Source of the DNA: a virus
IMG/VR virus record: IMGVR_UViG_3300043420_001612
Span: 1-51,051 of that record
Reading direction: 5' to 3' (one strand)
DNA length: 51,051 nt
In this document: positions 1-5,795 of the stretch, piece after piece
Layout of the letters: every line of letters starts with the position of its first letter
Numbering within the stretch: the stretch's first letter is position 1
Notes under the pieces: generated by a model
The model's input: the letters and a program-made list of their open reading frames with translations, nothing else
Database searches by the model: none
What the model was told of the DNA's origin: nothing
Translations under genes and position numbers: made by a program

Positions 1-119
1 AGAGTTCTTTACACCTTGTGGAAAACTTGATCTATTCTTTATACTTTGTAGAGTTCTTTACACCTTGTGGAAAACTTGATCTATTCTTTATACTTTGTAG
101 AGTTCTTTACACCTTGTGG
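1..119. repeat. 49-bp tandem repeat, about 2.4 copies
   Basis: The unit starting AGAGTTCTTTACACCTTGTG begins at 1, 50 and 99. The first two copies are complete and identical. The third breaks off after about 21 nt and continues into different sequence. The left end lies at the window edge, so more copies may exist upstream. Each unit contains two TTCTTTA(C/T)A cores, similar to the TTCGTTA cores further right, which suggests both derive from one degenerate short motif. Confidence 0.9.
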
Positions 120-278
120 GAAACTATTCGTGTTTTATAGCACTTCGTCATGAGAATTCATTATACAAATCAATTCGTTATATCTTATCAGTTCGTCTTA
201 TTATTCGTTATATCCTCGCAGTTCGTGCATACTTATCTCTTCGTCTTATGATTCGTTGTATATACTTAACACCCTTAT

Positions 279-328
279 GAGTTCGTTACACAACCCCCCA
301 TAAGGTTTGTTATTCTTATCAGACAGTG
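279..328. repeat. 50-bp direct repeat, copy 1
   Basis: This segment is identical to 400-449, an offset of 121 nt. It contains TTCGTTACACAACCCCCCAT followed by AAGGTTTGTTATTC. ACAACC and GGTTTGT can pair into a short hairpin with one bulge and a CCCCATAA loop. The flanks of both copies are also related but diverged (for example ATAAACTGATG follows both), so a unit of about 120 nt was duplicated. Confidence 0.9.
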
Positions 329-399
329 CTATACTATTCGTGATACTCAGTTTCTGACATAAACTGATGTCGTCCTCTGAGTGTTATAAACTCTCGGAA

Positions 400-449
400 G
401 AGTTCGTTACACAACCCCCCATAAGGTTTGTTATTCTTATCAGACAGTG
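400..449. repeat. 50-bp direct repeat, copy 2 (degraded third copy near 510)
   Basis: Exact copy of 279-328. A third, degraded relative keeps AACCCCCCATAAGGTTT at 510-526 and then diverges. The core stays exact while the flanks drift, which suggests selection on the core or recent gene conversion. Confidence 0.9.
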
Positions 450-598
450 TTACATTATTCGTGTCTCCCAGTTCGTGTTATAAACTGATGCCCTCTCTTC
501 GTTATATCTAACCCCCCATAAGGTTTTGTATTAGAATAAGGCAGTAATGAATATAAACTATTCGTGATTGTTCGTTTATTATAATTAAACAGCACTGT

Positions 599-629
599 TT
601 GACAGTTATATTTTGTGTTGTTTTATTCT
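599..629 (+). promoter_or_regulatory. Possible sigma70-type promoter
   Basis: TTGACA at 599-604 matches a bacterial -35 box exactly. TATTCT at 624-629 could act as a -10, but the 19-nt spacing is longer than ideal. It would drive the small genes from 768 on, which look like early or middle accessory genes. Weak call based on motif match only. Confidence 0.25.
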
Positions 630-767
630 TATATCTAACCGATGCCCCCCTATATAAAAACAATGGGTCCTTCAAGGCTACACCGGACCAAAAACGAGAG
701 AGTAAATGTCTTTCAAATAAAAAAATTTTTCCAAAAAATTTTTCCAAAAAAGTCAAAACATAAAATT

Positions 768-869
768 ATGAATTATCCAGAAGGAACTATTAGAACTCGT
801 GAGGATGGTACTACATGGGTAAAGGAAAATGGTAAATGGGTTTATCAAAAAATAAAAAATGATATATAA
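768..869 (+). CDS. Small hypothetical protein, 33 aa
   Basis: Product begins MNYPEGTIRTREDGTTWVKE and ends with a GKWVYQ segment, a compact pattern (GTxRTRxDGxTWVK...GKWVYQ) recalled from short cyanophage proteins and domain tails. The frame stays open upstream to an ATG at 642, but that extension is translated from low-complexity A/T runs (KKFFQKIFPKK), so the ATG at 768 is preferred. No Shine-Dalgarno site is visible. Function unknown; no membrane segment or cysteine pair. Confidence 0.55.
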   Translation: MNYPEGTIRTREDGTTWVKENGKWVYQKIKNDI

Positions 870-890
870 GTTTAGAATTCAATCAAAGAA

Positions 891-1049
891 ATGACAATAA
901 AATTAGAATTTGATGACTACGAGAAAGATCTTTTAATTGATACGATTCAACATAGGTTAGACACTGATAAAATCTTAGTAATCAACAATTCTCTGAAGGA
1001 GGAACTCGAAGATCTTCTGAGAAAAGTAGAAGAAGATGAATACTTATAA
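891..1049 (+). CDS. Small acidic hypothetical protein, 52 aa
   Basis: Begins MTIKLEFDDYEKDLLIDTIQ and is strongly charged and probably all helical, with a C-terminal EELEDLLRKVEEDEYL segment rich in Glu. It starts 21 nt after the preceding gene and overlaps the next gene by 14 nt in another frame, so it sits in a compact cluster. This resembles many short cyanophage open frames with no assigned role. No catalytic motif is seen. The coding call rests on tight spacing, helix-like composition and the overlap. Confidence 0.55.
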   Translation: MTIKLEFDDYEKDLLIDTIQHRLDTDKILVINNSLKEELEDLLRKVEEDEYL

Positions 1050-1206
1050 TATCTCGGTAAAGGGGGTAAGTGTAATTCATAATGTTTCTCAGGAAGAGAT
1101 ACAAGAGAATCTGAAACTCATCAGAGGTCTTGTATGGACGAGTGGGGGAAATGATGAGGACATTACAGTGTCTATAAATAATGGGAAAGACCATTGCAAT
1201 GATTGA
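1036..1206 (+). CDS. Small conserved cyanophage-type protein, 56 aa
   Basis: Begins MNTYNISVKGVSVIHNVSQE, matching a pattern (KGVxVxHNVSxEE) recalled from many T4-like cyanophage genomes. The rest is a helix (EEIQENLKLIRGLVW) and a polar tail. It overlaps the preceding small gene by 14 nt, so the two are probably translationally coupled. Function unknown. The family resemblance comes from memory, not a search. Confidence 0.6.
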   Translation: MNTYNISVKGVSVIHNVSQEEIQENLKLIRGLVWTSGGNDEDITVSINNGKDHCND

Positions 1207-1256
1207 TTTGTAGTGGTAGAATATTAAAATAAATTATTTTTCGCAATTAATTTTTT

Positions 1257-2006
1257 ATGGCCAAAGGATTTACGGTAAAAGCAAAACTGCCCTCATCTGG
1301 AGATACTGATGAGTTCAATTTAGAGGCAGCAAAGGAAATGATTCGAGGCAAGTCAGTTGTCTTTTGTCTACCTGGAAGAGGAGTCTCTTATCTTTATTTG
1401 AAAAATTTCGTTCAATTGTGTTTTGATCTTGTTCAGAACGGAGCAAGTATTCAGATTTCACAGGACTATAGTTCAATGGTGAACTTTGCACGATGCAAGT
1501 GTCTTGGTGCAAATGTTCTCAGAGGACCCAAGCAGATTCCTTGGGATGGGAAACTGCAATATGATTATCAACTCTGGATTGATAGTGATATTGTTTTTGA
1601 TACTGAGAAGTTCTATCGTCTTGTAGCAATGGACAAGGATATTGCTGCTGGTTGGTATTGTACTGAAGATGGTCGCACCACGTCTGTTGCACATTGGTTG
1701 CAGGAAGATGACTTTAGAAATAATGGTGGAGTAATGAATCACGAAACCTTAGAGACAATGAGCAAGCGTCGCAAACCATTCACAGTTGATTACACAGGTT
1801 TCGGATGGGTTCTGATTAAGAAAGGAGTCTTTGAAAGTCTTGAGTATCCTTGGTTTGCTCCGAAGATGCAAGTGTTTGAATCTGGTGAAGTTCAAGATAT
1901 GTGCGGAGAGGATGTCTCATTCTGTCTAGATGCAAAAGAAGCAGGATTTGAGATTTGGTGTGATCCTCAGATTCGTGTGGGTCACGAGAAGACAAGAATT
2001 ATCTGA
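1257..2006 (+). CDS. Glycosyltransferase-like protein (GT-A fold), 249 aa
   Basis: Likely transfers a sugar from a nucleotide-sugar donor, perhaps onto virion, DNA or host surface glycan; the acceptor is unknown. An early strand-loop (SVVFCLPGRGVSY, about residues 32-45) is followed by LWIDSDIVFD around 105-115, where DSD fits the metal-binding DxD motif of GT-A enzymes. A later GFGWVLIKKGVFE and the acidic GEDVSFCLDAKEAGFEIW near the C-terminus match the acceptor/catalytic half of GT2-type enzymes. A final GHEKT may supply a metal-binding His. The gene is followed by an intrinsic terminator. Base composition is somewhat less AT-rich than the tail genes. Confidence 0.75.
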   Translation: MAKGFTVKAKLPSSGDTDEFNLEAAKEMIRGKSVVFCLPGRGVSYLYLKNFVQLCFDLVQNGASIQISQDYSSMVNFARCKCLGANVLRGPKQIPWDGKLQYDYQLWIDSDIVFDTEKFYRLVAMDKDIAAGWYCTEDGRTTSVAHWLQEDDFRNNGGVMNHETLETMSKRRKPFTVDYTGFGWVLIKKGVFESLEYPWFAPKMQVFESGEVQDMCGEDVSFCLDAKEAGFEIWCDPQIRVGHEKTRII

Positions 2007-2042
2007 GGTTCTTCTATTGACCATTGAAGACGTTTAAAGTAG

Positions 2043-2085
2043 AATGCACCTATGAGATTTCAAAAATCTTATGAGTGCATTTTTT
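2043..2085 (+). terminator. Intrinsic terminator after the glycosyltransferase gene
   Basis: The arms are AATGCACCTATGAGATTT (2043-2060) and AAATCTTATGAGTGCATT (2064-2081) around a CAA loop. They form an 18-position stem with one mismatch and two G-T pairs, followed by a T run at 2080-2085. It separates 768-2006 from the genes starting at 2160. Confidence 0.85.
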
Positions 2086-2159
2086 ATAAGCTAAAAGTTC
2101 TTATTAAAAATCCGTTTAAAAAACCCTTCGTAAAAACCGTAACTAAGGTATTAAAAATT

Positions 2160-2306
2160 ATGGCAAAAGCAGCAGCTGGAAAATCAGTATCTTACAATCC
2201 AGGTCCTCCGAAGAAAACTCTTCAGGGGGATGGGGATGGAACTAAATATTCAGCAACCAGTCGCAATAAAGCACGTAAAAAGTATAGAGGACAAGGAAAG
2301 GGATGA
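2160..2306 (+). CDS. Small basic Gly/Lys-rich protein, 48 aa
   Basis: Begins MAKAAAGKSVSYNPGPPKKT and ends with a strongly basic tail (SATSRNKARKKYRGQGKG). This is a short, probably disordered, positively charged protein of a type recalled from cyanophage genomes. An ATG at 2052 in the same frame is rejected because it lies inside the upstream terminator hairpin. The stop overlaps the next start by 4 nt (ATGA), indicating coupling. The charge suggests nucleic-acid binding, but no function is established. Confidence 0.65.
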   Translation: MAKAAAGKSVSYNPGPPKKTLQGDGDGTKYSATSRNKARKKYRGQGKG

Positions 2307-2794
2307 AAAATCTTCTCTTTATTTCAGAAGATAAAGAAAAATCACTAATTCAGGAGATGTCATATAAAATAGAAATGGCAGAATTAGATATACATCCATC
2401 TAAAACTTGCTTCTTGATGATTTCTCCTGACTATTCTGGTATTGTAACTCAACATCTCTCTCATTCATTATCAATGAATCGGGAGATTTTTCATATTGAA
2501 TCTGTAAATGTTCCCTTTCCTGATGAAAATGTTGAAGATTATATTGATGAATTTAAGAATAACTATGCTAAATGGGCAAAAAAATGGAATAATTTTGTTT
2601 TAATCGAAGCAGGAGTTATTCGTGGTGGTAATTATAGTTGGATTACTGAGTTGATGAATAATAATTACTACACTATTGCTCTTTGTGAAAACATCCATAG
2701 TCGGTTTAAGAGTGATTTTGTGTCTTTATATTATGATGGCAATCAAGAAGATCTTCATTTTTGGTGGGAAAAACCCAATAATCATTGGAAATAA
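2303..2794 (+). CDS. Hypothetical protein, possibly phosphoribosyltransferase-like, 163 aa
   Basis: The N-terminal half has MISPDYSGIVTQHLSHSLS; the centre has FVLIEAGVIRGGNYSWI (about 110-127), then IALCENIHSRFKSDFV and a C-terminal HFWWEKPNNHW. The VLIEAGVIRG segment and the nearby D-x-SGI loop loosely recall type I phosphoribosyltransferase loops, and I recall related proteins in cyanophages. The match is too weak to assign an activity. It overlaps the gene before it by 4 nt and lies 38 nt ahead of speD, so it may be co-expressed with polyamine synthesis. Confidence 0.6.
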   Translation: MKNLLFISEDKEKSLIQEMSYKIEMAELDIHPSKTCFLMISPDYSGIVTQHLSHSLSMNREIFHIESVNVPFPDENVEDYIDEFKNNYAKWAKKWNNFVLIEAGVIRGGNYSWITELMNNNYYTIALCENIHSRFKSDFVSLYYDGNQEDLHFWWEKPNNHWK

Positions 2795-2832
2795 ATAAAT
2801 TTTTGCGGGAAATTGAGTTGGAAAAGTTCTCA

Positions 2833-3159
2833 ATGGGAAAACATCTTCTCTTGGAGGTGTATGGTGTTAATTTTGATCTTTTGAACGACGTGATATCTCT
2901 TCAAGAAGCAATGGAAAGAGGTATTAAACGAGCAAAAATGACAATTTTGAACACTTTTTCTCATTGTTTTCTTCCTCAGGGGTGTACAATCGTCATTGCA
3001 CTTGCAGAAAGTCACGTTTCTTGTCATACTTGGCCAGAAAATGGGTGCATTGCAATTGATGTTTATACTTGTGGTGAAGGAAATCCTAAAATTGTTGCAA
3101 TTGAACTTCTAAAATACTTAAATTCGGAAAACTATAGAATTAGATATGTAGATCGTTAA
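2833..3159 (+). CDS. speD: S-adenosylmethionine decarboxylase proenzyme
   Basis: Makes decarboxylated S-adenosylmethionine, the aminopropyl donor for spermidine. The 108-aa product is the length of the short prokaryotic class. It contains ALAESHVSCHTWPENG, with the Glu59-Ser60 self-cleavage site that generates the pyruvoyl group, His65 and Cys80. Ser-to-His (5) and Ser-to-Cys (20) spacings match the bacterial enzyme (Ser63, His68, Cys83 in Thermotoga). The ATG start is preferred over an in-frame TTG at 2785 that overlaps the upstream gene. speD is a recurrent auxiliary metabolic gene of T4-like cyanophages; polyamine supply for DNA packaging or host photosystem upkeep is the usual inference. 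Confidence 0.92.
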   Translation: MGKHLLLEVYGVNFDLLNDVISLQEAMERGIKRAKMTILNTFSHCFLPQGCTIVIALAESHVSCHTWPENGCIAIDVYTCGEGNPKIVAIELLKYLNSENYRIRYVDR

Positions 3160-3220
3160 ATAGTAATAGAGATAGCAACCTCTTTAAAAGTTCCGGTTTT
3201 ACAAAAAACAGGAGTTGTAA

Positions 3221-3463
3221 ATGTCTTTTTATCAAATCGATAGAAATAAAGATTATATGAAAGAAATGTGGGGAACCACAAGTCTTATTACAGATTACAA
3301 ACAACAAAATAGTACAAAAAAAGTCCTTCAAGAGATTATGCACGATCAAGCACCGAAGCATGATTTCAAAAAGCAAACAGAATTGCACGAAAAAATTCGT
3401 AATGATGAAGACTATGATGATTGGAGTTATGGAACTGAACCAATCTACGGAAAAACCATCTGA
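3221..3463 (+). CDS. Hypothetical cyanophage protein, 80 aa
   Basis: Begins MSFYQIDRNKDYMKEMWGTT and is hydrophilic, with a helical centre (KKVLQEIMHDQAPKHDFKKQ) and an acidic, aromatic tail (DEDYDDWSYGTEPIYGK). A good Shine-Dalgarno sequence (AGGAG near 3210) precedes the ATG. It lies between speD and gp25, just before the first late promoter of the baseplate block. No known domain or catalytic residues were recognised. Confidence 0.7.
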   Translation: MSFYQIDRNKDYMKEMWGTTSLITDYKQQNSTKKVLQEIMHDQAPKHDFKKQTELHEKIRNDEDYDDWSYGTEPIYGKTI

Positions 3464-3470
3464 AAAGTAT

Positions 3471-3478
3471 TATAGATA
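3471..3478 (+). promoter_or_regulatory. Late promoter -10 element (TATAGATA) for the gp25 unit
   Basis: TATAGATA differs by one base from the T4 late consensus TATAAATA and ends 23 nt before the gp25 start, the same distance as at other late units in this window. Confidence 0.55.
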
Positions 3479-3500
3479 TATAAAAGACAATTAATCTTAG

Positions 3501-3902
3501 ATGCCAATTAGCATTTCAAGATCTTTTAAAGACATTAGTTTGTCTTTTAAACGTCATCCTGTTACTAATGATATTTTAATTTTAAAAAATGAGGATGCAA
3601 TTAAAAGATCTGTTATTAATTTAGTTCAAACTCAACTTGGTGAGAGGTTCTTCAATGATTTATTGGGAACCTCTGTTAATTCTTCTTTGTTTGAACTTGC
3701 CACAGAGGAAATAAATATTATATTACAACGAGAAATTGAAACAGTCTTAAGTAATTTTGAACCAAGAATTAGATTAAATAATATTAAGGTAGAAATAGTT
3801 GATGATTATAATGAACTTAATGTTAAAATAGTGTATGATATTGTTGGACTACCACTTCCCACACAAAATATAGAGTTTATTCTACAAGGAACTAGAGTAT
3901 AA
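3501..3902 (+). CDS. 25: Baseplate wedge subunit gp25
   Basis: Structural component of the baseplate wedge, homologous to the gpW/gp25 family also found in type VI secretion (TssE). The 133-aa length is that of the family. Diagnostic segments are ISLSFKRHPVTNDILIL, then DAIKRSVINLVQTQLGERFF and FEPRIRLNNIKVEIV, where the EPRI motif is the family hallmark. The stop overlaps the gp6 start by one base (TAATG), so the two are coupled. In T4, gp25 joins the gp6-gp7 core bundle and nucleates sheath assembly. Confidence 0.93.
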   Translation: MPISISRSFKDISLSFKRHPVTNDILILKNEDAIKRSVINLVQTQLGERFFNDLLGTSVNSSLFELATEEINIILQREIETVLSNFEPRIRLNNIKVEIVDDYNELNVKIVYDIVGLPLPTQNIEFILQGTRV

Positions 3903-5794
3903 TGTCCTTCAATAATTTTACAAATTTAGATTTTAATGATTTAAGAACTCAAATTAAAGATTATTTGAGAGCAAATGCAAATTTCACTGACTTTGATTTT
4001 GAGGGATCAAATTTTTCCGTACTTATTGATCTTTTAGCATATAATTCTTATATTACTGCATTTAACACCAATATGGTGGTAAATGAATCTTTTATTGATA
4101 GTGCAACTCTTCGTGAGAATGTTGTTTCTCTTGCACGTAATATTGGGTATGTACCAAGATCAAAAAGAGCATCAAGGGCAAAAATAAGTTTTAGTGTCAC
4201 TTCACCAAGAGATTCTACCGGAAACTTAATTTCAAAAACTATAACCCTCAAAGCAGGTATAGTTGCTTTGGGGTCGGTAGAAGGTGGTAATTATATTTTT
4301 TCAATTCCAGAAGATAAAACAGTTGTTGTAGATAATGATGGTATTGCAAATTTCACAGATTTTGATATTTACGAGGGAACTTTTTTAAAAAAAACATTTA
4401 CAGTAAATGATTCACAATTAAATCAAAAATTTTTAATTCCAAACGCAAGTGTAGATACTTCAACCATTCGTGTTAAAGTTACAAATGTTGTAAATGAAAA
4501 ATATGAGTTGTATAACAATATTTTTAACGTAGATAAGAATTCAAAATTATTTTTAGTCCAAGAAGTTAGTGATGAAAAATATGAAATTTTATTTGGAGAT
4601 AATATTTTAGGAAAAAGACCGATTAGTGGCAGCACAGTTCTCATCTCATACATTGTTACTAATGGGAAAGACGGTGATGGATGTGCTAATTTTACTTTCT
4701 CTGGTGTTTTAGTTGATAATAATCAGACAGCAATTACTAATGGTATTTCCTTAATAACTACGACTCAAATTTCTGAAAATGGTGATGATATTGAGTCGAT
4801 TGATTCTATTAAGTATTTGGGTCCAAGAGTTTATGCATCCCAATATCGTGCAGTAACTGCAAATGATTATAAGGCAATTATCCCTATGGTTTTTCCAAAT
4901 GTTGATAATGTTACTGCTTATGGTGGTGAAGAATTAAATCCTCCAGAGTATGGAAAAGTTTATATTTCAATAAAACCAAGAAATGGTAAATTTTTATCTC
5001 AAATTTCTAAAAATGAGATTAAAAAAGAATTGAAGCAATATTCAATTGCAGGAATTCAACCAGAAATTATTGATTTAAAATATCTTTATGTCGAATTGGA
5101 AACTTCTGTTTATTATGATAGGAGTTCAACTTCAAGTGTTGTTAATTTGCAATCTAGAGTTATTAATACACTAAGAAATTATGCAAAATCAACAGAATTA
5201 AATAGTTTTGGGGGTAGATTTAAATACAGTAAAGTTTCCACTTTAATTGATAATACAAGTACTTCTATTACATCAAATATCACAAAAGTAAAAATAAGAA
5301 GAGATTTACAACCAGAATATAATAAACTTGCAAATTATGAAGTATGCTTTGGAAATCAATTCCATATCCAAAAATTAATAGGAGAAAGAGGATATAATAT
5401 AAAATCTACAGGATTTACAATCAATAATATAACAGATACGTTATATCTTAGTGATGTTCCAAAAACAGATAAAGTTGGAAGTATATTTTTCTTCAAACTT
5501 GTTAATGGTATTCCAGTTGTAGTTGCAAATGAAACAGGAACAGTTGATTATATGAAGGGGGAGATAAAATTAAATCCAGTCATCATCACCTCTTCAATTA
5601 ACTCTGGTGGAATTCAAATTCAAGCAATTCCAGAATCAAATGATGTCATTGCTTTGAAAGATATATACTTAGAGTTAGACGCCACAACACTTAAAGTCAA
5701 TATGCTGGAGGATGTAATTACTTCTGGAGAAAACACATCTGCAACAGAATACCCAGTAACATCTAGTTATAACAACGGAAATTATATAAGATAA
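3902..5794 (+). CDS. 6: Baseplate wedge subunit gp6
   Basis: Forms the dimeric ring that links baseplate wedges around the hub. The 630-aa product is close to T4 gp6 (660 aa). The N-terminus (NDLRTQIKDYLRANANFTDF, then GSNFSVLIDLLAYNSYITAF and RENVVSLARNIGYVPRSKRA) is typical of gp6/gpJ-like proteins in cyanophages. Middle parts with FGDNILGKRP and SQYRAVTANDYKAIIPMVFP match the gpJ-like core. It is coupled to gp25 and followed after one base by the giant gp7-like gene. Confidence 0.92.
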   Translation: MSFNNFTNLDFNDLRTQIKDYLRANANFTDFDFEGSNFSVLIDLLAYNSYITAFNTNMVVNESFIDSATLRENVVSLARNIGYVPRSKRASRAKISFSVTSPRDSTGNLISKTITLKAGIVALGSVEGGNYIFSIPEDKTVVVDNDGIANFTDFDIYEGTFLKKTFTVNDSQLNQKFLIPNASVDTSTIRVKVTNVVNEKYELYNNIFNVDKNSKLFLVQEVSDEKYEILFGDNILGKRPISGSTVLISYIVTNGKDGDGCANFTFSGVLVDNNQTAITNGISLITTTQISENGDDIESIDSIKYLGPRVYASQYRAVTANDYKAIIPMVFPNVDNVTAYGGEELNPPEYGKVYISIKPRNGKFLSQISKNEIKKELKQYSIAGIQPEIIDLKYLYVELETSVYYDRSSTSSVVNLQSRVINTLRNYAKSTELNSFGGRFKYSKVSTLIDNTSTSITSNITKVKIRRDLQPEYNKLANYEVCFGNQFHIQKLIGERGYNIKSTGFTINNITDTLYLSDVPKTDKVGSIFFFKLVNGIPVVVANETGTVDYMKGEIKLNPVIITSSINSGGIQIQAIPESNDVIALKDIYLELDATTLKVNMLEDVITSGENTSATEYPVTSSYNNGNYIR

Positions 5795-5795
5795 A

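Larger units (their letters stand above)
127..575 (+). repeat. Strand-biased TTCGT pentamer array
   Basis: TTCGT starts at 127, 144, 174, 192, 204, 222, 240, 252, 282, 337, 403, 458, 472, 498, 561 and 571, all on the + strand. The reverse complement ACGAA is essentially absent. Sixteen copies in 450 nt is far above chance in AT-rich DNA. From 144 to 282 the spacings are 30, 18, 12, 18, 18, 12 and 30 nt, all multiples of 6. Many copies extend to TTCGTTA or TTCGTGTTATA. Function is unknown. Confidence 0.8.
1..767. other. Repeat-rich non-coding region
   Basis: No convincing gene is present on either strand. The left part holds a 49-bp tandem repeat, an array of TTCGT pentamers and a 50-bp direct repeat (listed separately). 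The right part (about 590-767) is A/T-rich with short A and T runs, including two copies of TTTTTCCAAAAAA near 724-750. The C-rich string AACCCCCCATAAGG recurs three times. I see no tRNA, replication gene or known riboswitch. The region may be a transcribed structured RNA, a regulatory spacer or a recombination-prone junction. The window starts inside it, so its full extent is unknown. Confidence 0.7.

Noticed and set aside
1-450. CRISPR-like reading of the repeats
   Set aside because: Repeats are tandem or irregular without uniform unique spacers, and there are no cas genes.
666-689. tRNA-like hairpin (GGTCC...GGACC)
   Set aside because: Only a 5-bp stem with a 14-nt loop; no cloverleaf or T-loop sequence.
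508-756. 82-aa minus-strand open frame in the repeat region
   Set aside because: No ribosome binding site, composition not protein-like, overlaps repeats, and all other genes are on the + strand.
642-767. Upstream extension of the 33-aa gene to an ATG at 642
   Set aside because: The added residues come from low-complexity A/T runs and lack the protein-like character of the C-terminal part.
2052-2159. ATG at 2052 as the start of the small basic protein
   Set aside because: It lies inside the terminator hairpin (2043-2081); ATG at 2160 gives the compact conserved protein.
2785-2832. TTG start for SpeD
   Set aside because: It overlaps the upstream gene, and starting at ATG 2833 puts catalytic residues at family-like positions (Ser60, His65, Cys80).
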